The notes: generated by a model not told the origin, from the sequence alone. A stretch of DNA of 64,000 nt from Streptomyces sp. HD (GCF_028369295.1 NZ_JAQMYP010000029.1:62001-126000); one strand, 5' to 3'; numbered from the stretch's first letter, positions 48,402 through 57,467 are shown. Numbers and translations: made by a program.

Positions 48402-50828
48402 TCATGGACGGCCTTTTGATTCGCCCAAGCTTCCTTCAGGACTTCCTTCGGGGCTTCCTTCGGGGCTGAGCCCGGACAGCAGCTCCTGGAAGAGGTCCGG
48501 ATGGTGCGCCAGGGGGGCCGCGAGGCGCTCCGTCAGGGGGTGTTCCGGGCCGAAGGTCTCCAGACTGGTCTTGAGGGCGACCACGGCGATGGCGACCTCT
48601 TCCCTGTGCCTCCCCAGCGTGCAGAGGATGTGGGCGAGGTTGTGGAAGTTCCTGAGGGTGGTGGGGTGGTCCGCCCCCAGGGCTTGCGCGCTGATCTCCG
48701 CGGACCGCTCCGCGATCGGAAGCGCCTCGTCGTCACGGCCCGTCCGGCAGTAGGTGGTCGCCAGGTTGCTCAGCACGACGGAGAGGAGGGGGTGATCTCC
48801 GCCGAGGGATTCCTCGCACTGGTCCAGCAGTTCGAGATTGACCCGCTCGGCGTCCTCGTACTGCTCAAGAGAGAGGTAGACGGTCGCGAGGTTGTTGAGG
48901 TTCGTCAGGTTGGTGGGGTGGGCGGCCGGCATCGTGTCCCGGCTGATGTCCAGGGCTTTGCGGGCCAGTTCCAGGGCCTCGTCGTAGCGGCCGAGCGTCT
49001 GCATGGTGCGGCCCAGGTTGCTCATGGACACCGAGGTCAGCGGGTGGTGCCCGTGCAGGCGCTCGGCGATCTCCACGGACTTCTGATCGAGCGGGAGCGC
49101 GTCCTCGTGACGCCCGAGGCCCCGATAGACGGCGGCGAGATTGTTGGTGGTGGACTGAATGTGCTCAAGGAACTCCCCGTCGTCGAGCGCTCCGCTCAGG
49201 GCGAGACCCCGCTCGCCTGCCTCGCACGCCTCCGGATAGTTCCCGAGACTGCAGTGGATCATCGTCAGGATGTTCAGCGCCATGATCATGCCGGGAGGCA
49301 CATGGTCCGGGGTCAGCAACCTCTCTCCGGCCTTCAGCAGCATCTCCCCGTAGGGGAGCGCGCGGGCGTCGAACCCCTGCGACAGGAGGTAGGAGCACGT
49401 GACCATCATCAGATCCCGCAAGAGGAGCTGGTCGTCGTCCGAGGCGTGTGAGAGGAGCGCCTCGATGTGCGGCAGCAGAGTGCGCCAGCGGGGCCAGTCC
49501 TTCGGGTCCTTGGCGTCCAGCGCGTGCACCGCGTGCTGGAGCGCATGCCCGGCGACGGCGATGTCCGCGACGATCTCCGCGTCGATGGGACGGACCTTCC
49601 TGCGCCGCCACGGCAGCCGGCTGCGACTGAGCGCCAGCTGCGCCGCTGTCGAGAAGACGCGCCTCCTGCACGTCTCCTGACTGAGGGAACCGCGGACGAC
49701 CGACTGAAGGAGCCGGTGGATGGAGACGCCGGCCGGGGTGAGGGTGATGAGGCTGTAGCTGTTGAGGAGGGACAGCGACCGGTCGAGGTCGGGCAGATCA
49801 CCGAGGGCATGGGCCAGGGCGTCACCGAGGGCGTCCCGGGGGATGTCGTCGGGCGCGAAATGGGCGAGGACCCGCAGCAGTCGCACGGCGGCCGGGTCGC
49901 GTCGGTCGATGTCCTGGAGCGTGTGATGCCAGATGCGGGCGACGGTCCGCTCAGGGTCGCCGCCCTCGGGGACGGCGGTGTGCAGACGTTCCGGATCGCT
50001 GCTCAGCCGCCGCAGGTAATCGGCCAACGTGCTCCGCGTCTGCACGACGTACGCCCCGACCTGCTGGAGGGCGAGGGGAAGGTGCCCGATCTCGGTCGCG
50101 AGCCGGGCGGCGGCCGCCCGTTCACCGGAGTCGTCGTCCCCACACCCCGTGATCCCGGTCAGCACGGCGACCGACTCCTCCTCGCCGAGCACCTCCAGGC
50201 GCAGTCGGGTGCCGGGTGGTTCGACGCCGAGGTCGCGGCGGGTGGTGACGACGAGATGGCCGGCCATGGAGTCGAGCAGCAGAGGGCGTACATGGCCCAG
50301 GTCCTCCACGTTGTCCAGGACCAGGAGCCAGCCGGCGTGGACGCTCAGCCAGGCGATGGCCCACTCGGCGGCGTCCTCGCTCGTGGCGGTGGTGCGCAGC
50401 GCCCGGTTGAGACGGAAGGTGAGGGCGGCCAGTCCGGCGGTGAGGTTGCCGGGTGTGTCGGCGGTGATCCACCACGTCAGGGCGTACCGGTCGCGGTTGC
50501 GGTGCACATAGTGCTGGACGAGCGTGCTCTTGCCGACGCCGGCGAGCCCGCAGACCGTCTGCACGTGCAGGCTCCGGGCGTCCGGCGGCTCCACGGCGAG
50601 CTGCGCGAGGGCGCCCTCACGGCCGACGAAGAGCCGCGGGTCGCTCCAGGGCACGTTGCTCTCCCCGCCGGGTTCCACCTCCGCCGGGGAGGGCACGGGC
50701 TGGGGCCAATTGTGGACATGCCGCTCGATGTGGGCCCCGTCCCCCGAGCTGGCTATCTCGATCGACTGGGCTGCCACGGACCGTGGTCCGGAGGCGACTG
50801 TGCGAGGGCGGCTCTGCTCGGCGGTCAT
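48402..50828 (-). CDS. NB-ARC STAND protein with TPR repeats
   Basis: An 808-residue protein. An unstructured N-terminus is followed by an NB-ARC NTPase with P-loop GLAGVGKSTLVQ (~94-105), Walker B GWLLVLDNVEDL (~167), the sensor VVTTRRDLG and GHLPLALQQVGAYV (GxP). The C-terminal half is kinesin-light-chain-like TPRs (NNLAAVYRGLGRHEDALPLD, NLGRTMQTLGRYDEALELAR, NNLATVYLSLEQYEDAERVN). The tail has SPEGSPEGSPEG. It lacks an N-terminal effector or HTH domain, so its output is unclear; relatives in Streptomyces are signalling ATPases. Confidence 0.93.
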   Translation of the reverse strand: MTAEQSRPRTVASGPRSVAAQSIEIASSGDGAHIERHVHNWPQPVPSPAEVEPGGESNVPWSDPRLFVGREGALAQLAVEPPDARSLHVQTVCGLAGVGKSTLVQHYVHRNRDRYALTWWITADTPGNLTAGLAALTFRLNRALRTTATSEDAAEWAIAWLSVHAGWLLVLDNVEDLGHVRPLLLDSMAGHLVVTTRRDLGVEPPGTRLRLEVLGEEESVAVLTGITGCGDDDSGERAAAARLATEIGHLPLALQQVGAYVVQTRSTLADYLRRLSSDPERLHTAVPEGGDPERTVARIWHHTLQDIDRRDPAAVRLLRVLAHFAPDDIPRDALGDALAHALGDLPDLDRSLSLLNSYSLITLTPAGVSIHRLLQSVVRGSLSQETCRRRVFSTAAQLALSRSRLPWRRRKVRPIDAEIVADIAVAGHALQHAVHALDAKDPKDWPRWRTLLPHIEALLSHASDDDQLLLRDLMMVTCSYLLSQGFDARALPYGEMLLKAGERLLTPDHVPPGMIMALNILTMIHCSLGNYPEACEAGERGLALSGALDDGEFLEHIQSTTNNLAAVYRGLGRHEDALPLDQKSVEIAERLHGHHPLTSVSMSNLGRTMQTLGRYDEALELARKALDISRDTMPAAHPTNLTNLNNLATVYLSLEQYEDAERVNLELLDQCEESLGGDHPLLSVVLSNLATTYCRTGRDDEALPIAERSAEISAQALGADHPTTLRNFHNLAHILCTLGRHREEVAIAVVALKTSLETFGPEHPLTERLAAPLAHHPDLFQELLSGLSPEGSPEGSPEGSLGESKGRP

Positions 50829-51006
50829 CGACGTTCAGTGTGCCGCAGCGGCGGTCTCCCGGAGGCACGGTCGGGGCAAGGGAGTGGGCACGGGACGCCC
50901 GTTGTGATCTGGATGGGTGCATCCCGGGCCGGGAGCAGACCCGGACGGCCGGAGAACGGCGTGGCGAACCGGGCCGCGCGGTGCCGCTCCCCAAGGATTC
51001 GAATAC

Positions 51007-51327
51007 ATGGCACGCACCTTCGACGAACTGGTCGCCATGCAGCGGGCGGCGGACCAGGCGCACACCCGGGTGGAGGAACTACGGGACCGCTACGGCCCGC
51101 CTGCCCACACTCCGTGGACCGAGCTCCAGACCGACACCTACGAAACCGCCTGGCGGGCCTGGCGCGACCTCGCCCGCGATGTCCACACGGCGGTGACGGA
51201 GTACGCGAAGGAGCAGGGGAGCGCGCGGAACGAGGCCGAGGCGGACGTGAAGAGGGCGGCGCGGCACGGGGAGGGGGAGAGCGACGAGGCGGACGGGTCG
51301 GAGGGGCCGGACGGGGCCGACGTATGA
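51007..51327 (+). CDS. Small hypothetical helical protein
   Basis: A 106-residue protein from ATG 51007 (MARTFDELVAMQRAADQAHT). Largely helical and charged, with an acidic tail (GESDEADGSEGPDGADV). No known domain. Transcribed away from the NB-ARC gene. Confidence 0.7.
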   Translation: MARTFDELVAMQRAADQAHTRVEELRDRYGPPAHTPWTELQTDTYETAWRAWRDLARDVHTAVTEYAKEQGSARNEAEADVKRAARHGEGESDEADGSEGPDGADV

Positions 51328-51384
51328 CATCAAGTCGGCCGAGTACGCCGCCCCCACCGTGCAGTCCCGTTCATCCCATCCGCG

Positions 51385-51528
51385 CTAGAGGACGCGGAAT
51401 CCGATGAGTGGGATGTTCCACTCGTTCCTCTCGATGTTGCCGTGGCCGTCCTGAGCCGTGGCCGGTACCGCGTACAGCATCAGTCCGGTGACGGCGGCGG
51501 CCAGGACGGCGAGGGCACGACGCTTCAC
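51385..51528 (-). CDS. Very small secreted protein
   Basis: A 47-residue precursor from GTG 51528 with AGGAGG upstream: signal peptide KRRALAVLAAAVTGLMLYAV ending at ATA, then a ~21-residue mature peptide (QDGHGNIERNEWNIPLIGFR VL). Small Streptomyces secreted peptides of this kind are often missed. Function unknown. Confidence 0.65.
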   Translation of the reverse strand: MKRRALAVLAAAVTGLMLYAVPATAQDGHGNIERNEWNIPLIGFRVL

Positions 51529-51700
51529 GGTTCCTCCTCGACGACGACAGTCCCGACCACCCTGCGCCGCACCGACGCCCCCGCCCTCCCGGACACGCCA
51601 CGTCTGCCCCGTACGGCCGAACAGCGCGCGCATCGGCGGACGCGGGCCGTGAGAATCGCAGGTAGGGGGCCGCCGACGTGTGTGAGGAGCTCCGCCGACG

Positions 51701-52513
51701 ATGAGCTGGTGCCGGAAGACATCGATACGTGGATTGCTCGCCGTGGTGGCCGTGATGGCCATGTGGGGGATCTCGGGGTTCTCCGGGTCTTCGGGAGTGG
51801 CTTACGGCAGTGAGGGCACGGGTGGCCATGGTGGCCCCGGCGGCCCTGCCGGAAGCGACCTGTGGGCTGCGGCGACCATCGAGCCCGGGCGGGAGGGCAT
51901 CGTCGAGGTCGGCGGGTACGAAGGGGCGCCGCTGGGCGAGGGCTCCGTACTGACGCTGACGGCGCCGGCGAAGGCGCGGGTGACGGGGACGCCGTTCGCC
52001 GCTCTCGGGTACCGGGGAACGGTGGCCCTGGGCGGGAGCAACGGCACGTACACCTTCGAGGGAGCGTCCGCCTCGGCGGCGGCGGAGCGGGAGGCGGTGT
52101 GGAAGGGCCGCACCTTCCCCTTCGTCCTGTCGGTCCCCCCGGACGCCGAACCGGGCACCCGTCTTCCCGACTGCGCCCTGGTCCTGAAGGACGCGAACGG
52201 CACGGTACGGCAGCGCGGCACCTGCACCGTGACGGTCGGGCTGCCCGAGCCGACCCTGGACGGCCCCCAGTCCGGCGTACCGCTGAGCGCGTCGCCGCAG
52301 ATGTCGGGCACGGCCTACCCGGGTGCCCAGGTCACGGTGCGCGACGCTCTGGAGGAGGAGGTCTGCTCGACCACCACCGCACCCGACGGCACCTGGTCCT
52401 GCACCCCGGTCCACACCCTCCCACCCGGCCCGGGCCGCCTCCAGGCGACGGCGACCTTGAACGGCGTCAGCGCGACGAGCGAGCAGATCCATATCACCGT
52501 GGCGGGTCGGTAG
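51701..52513 (+). CDS. Secreted protein with Ig-like C-terminal domain
   Basis: A 270-residue protein with an N-terminal hydrophobic signal (GLLAVVAVMAMWGISGFSG), a Gly-rich stretch, a central beta domain (SVLTLTAPAKARVTGTPFAA, TRLPDCALVLKDANGTVRQR) and a C-terminal bacterial Ig-like domain (MSGTAYPGAQVTVRDALEEE, DGTWSCTPVHTLPPG) of the kind found in surface adhesins. No anchor sequence. Confidence 0.8.
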   Translation: MSWCRKTSIRGLLAVVAVMAMWGISGFSGSSGVAYGSEGTGGHGGPGGPAGSDLWAAATIEPGREGIVEVGGYEGAPLGEGSVLTLTAPAKARVTGTPFAALGYRGTVALGGSNGTYTFEGASASAAAEREAVWKGRTFPFVLSVPPDAEPGTRLPDCALVLKDANGTVRQRGTCTVTVGLPEPTLDGPQSGVPLSASPQMSGTAYPGAQVTVRDALEEEVCSTTTAPDGTWSCTPVHTLPPGPGRLQATATLNGVSATSEQIHITVAGR

Positions 52514-52539
52514 CCGCAGTTGTGAGAGGCCGTGGGTGG

Positions 52540-52746
52540 TTACCGGCGGGGGTGGAGGGTGCCGGTGCGGATGGCTTGGAGGAGGTGGGTGAGGGGGGTG
52601 CGGGTGGTGGTGAGAGTGGTGGCGGGGTCGTCGGATTCGCGGAGGTGGAGGGTGGTGGGGGTGGCGGCGACAGCCACTTCGACGCAGGTGTCGCCATCGC
52701 CTCCTCCGGAGAATGAGGACTTCTGCCAGTGCAGGGCCTCGGTCAT
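52540..52746 (-). CDS. DUF397 domain protein (module copy 2)
   Basis: A 68-residue protein from ATG 52746 (MTEALHWQKSSFSGGGDGD), with CVEVAVAATP and LHLRESDDPA. It begins 8 bases after the XRE stop, as in copy 1 where the gap is 3. A GTG at 52758 overlapping that stop is an alternative start. Confidence 0.92.
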   Translation of the reverse strand: MTEALHWQKSSFSGGGDGDTCVEVAVAATPTTLHLRESDDPATTLTTTRTPLTHLLQAIRTGTLHPRR

Positions 52747-52754
52747 GTGACGCC

Positions 52755-53606
52755 TCACAGCTCCTTCGCCAACCGGTGGATGAAATCCCGCGACGCTGTG
52801 GGTTCCAGCGATGCTGCTTCTACCTTACGGAACAGTGTTCGAAGCCGTTCCAGCTGAGCCTCGGCGTCGATGAATGCGACGCCGGTGGGAGCATCCAGGA
52901 GCCCGGTGTCCAGCCGGGATACGGGACCACCCGTGTACATCATCGAGATCCCGGCACCGCCGAAGCCATCCTGATCGATGGGAACGACGCGCACAGTGGC
53001 GTTTCCCTGCTCGATCTGGTCCAGGATTTGCTGGAGTTGAGCGCGGGAAACGGGACGGTCGGCCACGCGGACGCGAAGCGCGAGCTCGTGGATGATCGTC
53101 TCGTATCGGGTTGGGGCGTCTCCTTCGATGACGGCACGCCGCCTCATCCGGTGTTCCACCCGAGGCTCCACGTCGCTCTCGGGTAGGCCGGGGTGTGTGT
53201 ACGTGTAGACCGCTCGGGCGTAGTCAGCGGTCTGCAACAACCCGGGAACGTACGTGACCACGACCTCGCGGAGGAACGTTGCGTGATGCTCGACCTCGGC
53301 CGTGTCCATGAATACCGGCGAGAGCACTCCGCGGTACTCCTCCCACCAACCGCGGGTCCGGTCGGTCGCCATCGTCGCGAGTGCCTCGATCAACGCCTCG
53401 TCTGTGCAGGCGTAGTAGGCAGCCAGACGGCGAACGCGCTCTGCGCTGACGGCCGCGATACCCAGCTCTACATGACTCATCTGGCCGGAAGTCGAGTTCA
53501 GGAACGCCGCCGCCTCCCGGGCCTTCAAACCCGCAGCCTCTCGAAGCCTGCGTAGCTCGGTTCCCAGGCGCACCTGTCGCGCAGTGGGATTACTCCTCGG
53601 CGGCAT
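52755..53606 (-). CDS. XRE-family regulator with DUF5753 (module copy 2)
   Basis: 283 residues, exactly as long as the copy at 959-1810. HTH at ~10-65 (LGTELRRLREAAGLKAREAA, MSHVELGIAAVSAERVRRLA), DUF5753 with WWEEYRGVLSPVFMDTAEVE, VPGLLQTADYARAVY and VRVVPIDQDGFGGAG. ATG 53606 follows GGGAGG. The HTH recognition region differs from copy 1 (AFLNSTSGQMSHVE against GLLGVTPAQMSQFE), consistent with different operators. Confidence 0.94.
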   Translation of the reverse strand: MPPRSNPTARQVRLGTELRRLREAAGLKAREAAAFLNSTSGQMSHVELGIAAVSAERVRRLAAYYACTDEALIEALATMATDRTRGWWEEYRGVLSPVFMDTAEVEHHATFLREVVVTYVPGLLQTADYARAVYTYTHPGLPESDVEPRVEHRMRRRAVIEGDAPTRYETIIHELALRVRVADRPVSRAQLQQILDQIEQGNATVRVVPIDQDGFGGAGISMMYTGGPVSRLDTGLLDAPTGVAFIDAEAQLERLRTLFRKVEAASLEPTASRDFIHRLAKEL

Positions 53607-53678
53607 ACATCCTCCCGCTCCCAACACCCTTGTGACAGCGCCACTTTCGGGTGTCAAGTTACGACAACAGCTTGTGGC

Positions 53679-53694
53679 GGCACTAATTAGTGCC
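53679..53694. promoter_or_regulatory. Perfect 16-bp palindrome, candidate XRE operator
   Basis: GGCACTAATTAGTGCC, 73 bases before the XRE start, at the position equivalent to the imperfect palindrome 857-874 of copy 1. Confidence 0.6.
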
Positions 53695-53791
53695 ATGCCG
53701 TCGGTGATGCGACGCACACGCTGCGGAACCCCGGGACCCCGGAAGCGCACCACTCCGTCCTGCCGCGACGGCTGCGGCACTGCCACCGGCC
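53694..53791. promoter_or_regulatory. Conserved intergenic block, module copy 2
   Basis: Reverse-complement match of 765-862; ~90 bases between the divergent XRE and ATPase genes with few differences. Confidence 0.65.
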
Positions 53792-53828
53792 CTCACATCA
53801 ACTCCCCACTGTCTGCCAGGAGTTACGC

Positions 53829-54254
53829 ATGCTCGAAACCGGAGTCACCGAGCCCGCCGAGCCGTGGGAGTACTCCCTCACCATCCCCCACGACCCCAGA
53901 GCCGTCACGATCTGTCGCCGTACCCTCCGCCTGATCCTGACCATGCACGGCCTGATCCGTCTCGCCGACACCGCAGAACTCGTCGCCACGGAGCTGATGG
54001 CGAACGCCGTACTCCACACGAAGGGCCCCGCCACCCTCCGAGTCCGCTGGCAGGCCGGCGTCCTGCGGATCGGCGCCTGGGACGCGGACCCTCAACCACC
54101 CGAGCCACCAGGGGAGTTGGCAAGCCTCACCGACTCGGAAGACGGCCGCGGCCTCGCCCTCGTACGGGCCTGCGCCGACCTCTGGGGCTGGCAACCGCTG
54201 GCCAGGAACGGCAGTCGGGGCAAGTACGTGTGGTGTGACCTCGTCGCGGCGTAG
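53829..54254 (+). CDS. ATP-binding protein, HATPase (module copy 2)
   Basis: A 141-residue HATPase, paralogue of 313-723. N box ATELMANAVLH, G1 region IGAWDADPQPPEPP, G2-like DGRGLALVRACADLWGW, and the shared ending GSRGKYVWCDL. It is divergent from the XRE gene across the conserved block and followed 33 bases later by the broken Rpn-like gene. Confidence 0.92.
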   Translation: MLETGVTEPAEPWEYSLTIPHDPRAVTICRRTLRLILTMHGLIRLADTAELVATELMANAVLHTKGPATLRVRWQAGVLRIGAWDADPQPPEPPGELASLTDSEDGRGLALVRACADLWGWQPLARNGSRGKYVWCDLVAA

Positions 54255-54287
54255 CGCGTTGATCGCTTTATGCGGAAAGGAGGTCTG

Positions 54288-54850
54288 CTGGTCAGCTCGT
54301 CGCACGAGGGTCTGCATCAGCTCTGCCAGAAGGATCCGGCGGGTTTCACGCGCACCCTTCAACGTGTGTTGCACATTCCGATTCCCGAACCGCGCGAGTT
54401 CGCGGTCCTCAACGCGGACCTGACGGAGATCGAACCCGTCGAACGGCGCGTGGACACGCTGTTACAGGCCGAGACGGACGAGGGGACGTACCTGCAGCTT
54501 TGGCGACCACCGGCACCGCGGGGATGCTCGCGCAGTTCGTTGAATCATGCCTGGTCAATGACCGGGCGAGGCAGATCTGGAAGGAGCTGATGATGCCGGT
54601 GAACTACTTCTTCCGGCACGAGGTCGCCGAGAAGGTCCGTGCGGAGGGTCGAGAAGAGGGCATTGAGGAGGAGCGTGCCTCGATGGTCCTGCGGATTCTC
54701 GACTGGCGCGGCATCCCGGTCCCGGACTCCGCCCGTGACCGTGTGAAGGCCTGCTCCGACCTGGGTCAGCTCGAAGTCTGGGCTCAGCGAGCGGTCCAGG
54801 CGACGGATGCCGAGGATCTGTTCCGCGACGGGACTTGGACGGCGTCCTAG
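54288..54850 (+). pseudogene. Rpn-like hypothetical protein, internally deleted
   Basis: The 5' part (VSSSHEGLHQLCQKDPAGFT ... VERRVDTLLQAETDEGTYLQ) matches the window-start gene. After ~54500 the frame is lost, and the C-terminal part appears in another frame (ATTGTAGMLAQFVESCLVND, YFFRHEVAEKVRAEGREEGI, DLGQLEVWAQRAVQATDAED). The E-x-Q-x-K catalytic strand and about 100 residues are missing. The expected ATG start is CTG (54288), although AAAGGAGG upstream is intact. A non-functional relic. Confidence 0.8.
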
Positions 54851-54874
54851 GAGGTGCGCCCTCCCCGTACCAGC

Positions 54875-55609
54875 TCACCCACCGTCCTCTGAGGTCGTTT
54901 CGGCGTTCGTGAAGAGCACCTCGCGGGCCTGCTCCGCGGCGCGGATCATGCTCTCGCCGACGAAGTCCACGAAGCGGGCGATGTTTTCGAGGCGGACGGC
55001 GGCCGGCGTCCCGGGGCCGAGGATGTCGACGCCCTGCCGTGCGGTCTCGGCAAGATGGGCCTGGGACCGGGCAGCGGTGATCATCCCCTGGTACCAGAGC
55101 TCGTTGTCGACCACGTAGCGGTCGCGGCGGCGTTCGTCGCGTTCCCGGCGGATGAGGTCCATGCCTTCGAGGAACGTGACCGCCTTGGAGATGGACGCCG
55201 GGCTGACCTGGAGGCGCTGGGCGAGTTCGGACGCGGTGAGGCTGCCCGCGTCGGTGGTGTAGAGGCAGGCCAGCACCCGGGCCGTCATCTTCGGCAGGCC
55301 CTGTTGCATGAACAGGGTGGTGAAGGTCTCCGTGTACTCGCGTACGGCCTCGGCGTCGCGTCCGTCGGCCCGTGCGGGCGCCTGCGGTCCCCGGGGCGTG
55401 GCCTGCCTGCGCCGGTGGGCGCGGCGTTCGGTGGCGCGGTGGGCCAGGTCGGCGCGGTAGGCGGTCGGGCCGCCGTTGCGCATCACCTCACGCGTGATCG
55501 TCGAGGTCGGGCGGTCGAGACGCCTGGCGATCTCCGCGTAGGCGAGCCCATCGGCCACCCCCAGCGCGATCTGCTGGCGTTCCTGCTGGGTGAGCCTGCC
55601 TCCCGGCAT
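54875..55609 (-). CDS. HTH/MarR-type transcriptional regulator
   Basis: A 244-residue protein from ATG 55609 (MPGGRLTQQERQQIALGVAD). N-terminal IS30-like helix-turn-helix (GLAYAEIARRLDRPTSTITR) then a GbsR/MarR-like winged helix (LPKMTARVLACLYTTDAGSL, TASELAQRLQVSPASISKAV). This two-HTH arrangement commonly pairs with a divergent DUF4097 gene in Streptomyces, as here. GCAAC-type repeats fill the intergenic DNA. The ABC exporter genes often found in such loci are absent. Confidence 0.88.
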   Translation of the reverse strand: MPGGRLTQQERQQIALGVADGLAYAEIARRLDRPTSTITREVMRNGGPTAYRADLAHRATERRAHRRRQATPRGPQAPARADGRDAEAVREYTETFTTLFMQQGLPKMTARVLACLYTTDAGSLTASELAQRLQVSPASISKAVTFLEGMDLIRRERDERRRDRYVVDNELWYQGMITAARSQAHLAETARQGVDILGPGTPAAVRLENIARFVDFVGESMIRAAEQAREVLFTNAETTSEDGG

Positions 55610-55672
55610 CGCGTTCTCCCTCTCGTACTTCTTCACGCTTGATGCCTTCAGCATAGCCTTCACCTTCGATTC

Positions 55673-55796
55673 ATTGCAACGGATGGTGGGAGTGTTGTTG
55701 CGTTAGAATCGAGACCATTGCAACACTTTAATGCATCTCACCTGCGATTACTGAGTTCATGCGCAACGACTATGTTGTCGAATCGTCGAACGCAAC
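55673..55796. promoter_or_regulatory. GCAAC/GTTGC repeat cluster in divergent promoter
   Basis: ATTGCAAC at 55673-55680 and 55717-55724 (44 bases apart), GTTGCG at 55697-55702 and GCAAC at 55763-55767 and 55792-55796. GTTGC (55697) and GCAAC (55720) form an inverted pair. AT-rich against the local background; likely bound by the MarR-type regulator. Confidence 0.5.
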
Positions 55797-55842
55797 GTAG
55801 CTTTTCCATCGTCAGAAACGACGACGAGCTCAGGAGAGCACG

Positions 55843-56511
55843 ATGCAGAAGTTCGACACCCCCGCCCCGATCGCCGCCGTCCTCGACATCCCCGCGGGGC
55901 GCATCCAGTTCATCGCCGCCGACCGGGCCGACACCACCGTCGAGGTCCTGCCCGCGGACGCCGCCAAGGGCCGCGACATGAAGGCGGCGGAGCAGATCGA
56001 GGTCACCTACGGCGACGGCGTACTGCGGATCGAGGCGCCGGAGCCGAAGAACCGGATCCTCGGACACACCGGATCCGTCGAGGTGACCGTCCAGTTGCCG
56101 GCCGGCTCCCGTATCGAGGCGAAGTCGGACGCCGCCGAACTCCGCGGCGTCGGACGGCTCGGCGACGTCACCTTCGAGGGCGGGTACCGCTCGGTCAAGC
56201 TCGACGAGGCCGCAAGCGCCCGCCTCTCCGCCCACGACGGCAACGTCTCGGTCGGCCGCCTCACCGGCCCGGCGGAGATCAGCACCCAGCAGGGCGACAT
56301 CCAGGTCACCGAGGCGGTGCGCGGCACCGTGACGCTGCGCACCGAGAAGGGCGACATCTCGCTCGTCGCCGCCCGCGGGGTCTCCGCCTCCCTGGACGCC
56401 GGCACCGGCTACGGCCGGATCCAGAACGCGCTCAGGAACACCGACGGCACCCCCGACCTGACCGTCCACGCGACCACCGGCTACGGCGACATCACCGCCC
56501 GCAGCCTGTAG
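55843..56511 (+). CDS. DUF4097 family beta-strand repeat protein
   Basis: A 222-residue protein with the repeating short-strand pattern of DUF4097 (IEVTYGDGVLRIEAPEPKNR, EVTVQLPAGSRIEAKSDAAE, AEISTQQGDIQVTEAVRGTV, TTGYGDITARSL). ATG 55843 with AGGAG upstream. No signal peptide. Function unknown; divergent from its probable regulator. Confidence 0.92.
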   Translation: MQKFDTPAPIAAVLDIPAGRIQFIAADRADTTVEVLPADAAKGRDMKAAEQIEVTYGDGVLRIEAPEPKNRILGHTGSVEVTVQLPAGSRIEAKSDAAELRGVGRLGDVTFEGGYRSVKLDEAASARLSAHDGNVSVGRLTGPAEISTQQGDIQVTEAVRGTVTLRTEKGDISLVAARGVSASLDAGTGYGRIQNALRNTDGTPDLTVHATTGYGDITARSL

Positions 56512-56726
56512 CCGCCCACGGCCTTCGTCATGACCTCATGACCACGCGGGCCACCTCCCGCACCCGTCCCGCCCGAGGGCGGCGTACACCGACACCGCGT
56601 CGGAGTGCGCCGCCCTGTTCGTGTGCGGCGCTGGATTATCCAGCGAGGACGGCAGCCGTTCGGCGATGCCCGGGCAGTGCCCTAATCGTGTTGACCGCCC
56701 TCGGCGGGCAGTGCTGGAGTCGGCAC

Positions 56727-57467
56727 GTGGACAGCATCCCCGCCAACCGGCGGCTCTGGAACCGGATCAGCAGCGCCTACCAGCACGAGCACGACCCGCA
56801 GATCGGCGCCGCACCCCGGCTGTGGGGCATGTACTCCATCCCCGACGCGCACCTGCACGCCCTGGGCGACGTCACCGGCAAGCGCGTCCTCGAACTCGGC
56901 TGCGGAGCCGGCCAGTGGTCCAGGGCGCTCGCCGCCGAGGGCGCCACCGTGGTCGGGCTCGACCTGTCCGAAGCCCAACTCGCCGCGGCGGCCCGCGCGA
57001 TGGGAGCGGCCCGCTACCCGCTGGTGCAAGGCGCCGCCGAACAACTCCCCTTCGCCGCCGACAGCTTCGACCTGGTGTTCTGCGACTTCGGCGGGCTCAG
57101 CTGGGCGCCCCCGCACCTGGCCGTCCCGGAGGCCGCACGCGTCCTGGGCCGAGGCGGGCGCCTGGTGTTCAACGTCGCCAGCCCATGGTTCGAAGCCTGC
57201 TACGACGAAGCCGCCAGCCGCGTGACCACGACGTTGCAGCAGGACTACTTCGGACTGAACACCATCGCCGAGGGCGACGGCGCGACCAGCTATCAGCTCA
57301 CCTACGGCGACTGGGTCAAGGTCCTGCGCGGCGCGGGTCTCATCATCGACGACCTCATCGAGCCGCGGCCCGGACTCGGAACCCCCAACGGCTACAACGA
57401 AACCGACCCACCCGACTGGGCACACCGCTGGCCGGCGGAACTGCTCTGGGTGACCCACAAACCGTAA
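56727..57467 (+). CDS. Class I SAM-dependent methyltransferase
   Basis: A 246-residue methyltransferase (Methyltransf_11 type) from GTG 56727. Motif I VLELGCGAGQW (~53-63), acidic loop VVGLDLSEAQL, motif II FDLVFCDFG and motif III GRGGRLVFNVASPW. The start follows the conserved N-terminus NRRLWNRISSAYQHEHD seen in relatives; upstream reading frame is low quality. Substrate unknown. Confidence 0.88.
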   Translation: MDSIPANRRLWNRISSAYQHEHDPQIGAAPRLWGMYSIPDAHLHALGDVTGKRVLELGCGAGQWSRALAAEGATVVGLDLSEAQLAAAARAMGAARYPLVQGAAEQLPFAADSFDLVFCDFGGLSWAPPHLAVPEAARVLGRGGRLVFNVASPWFEACYDEAASRVTTTLQQDYFGLNTIAEGDGATSYQLTYGDWVKVLRGAGLIIDDLIEPRPGLGTPNGYNETDPPDWAHRWPAELLWVTHKP

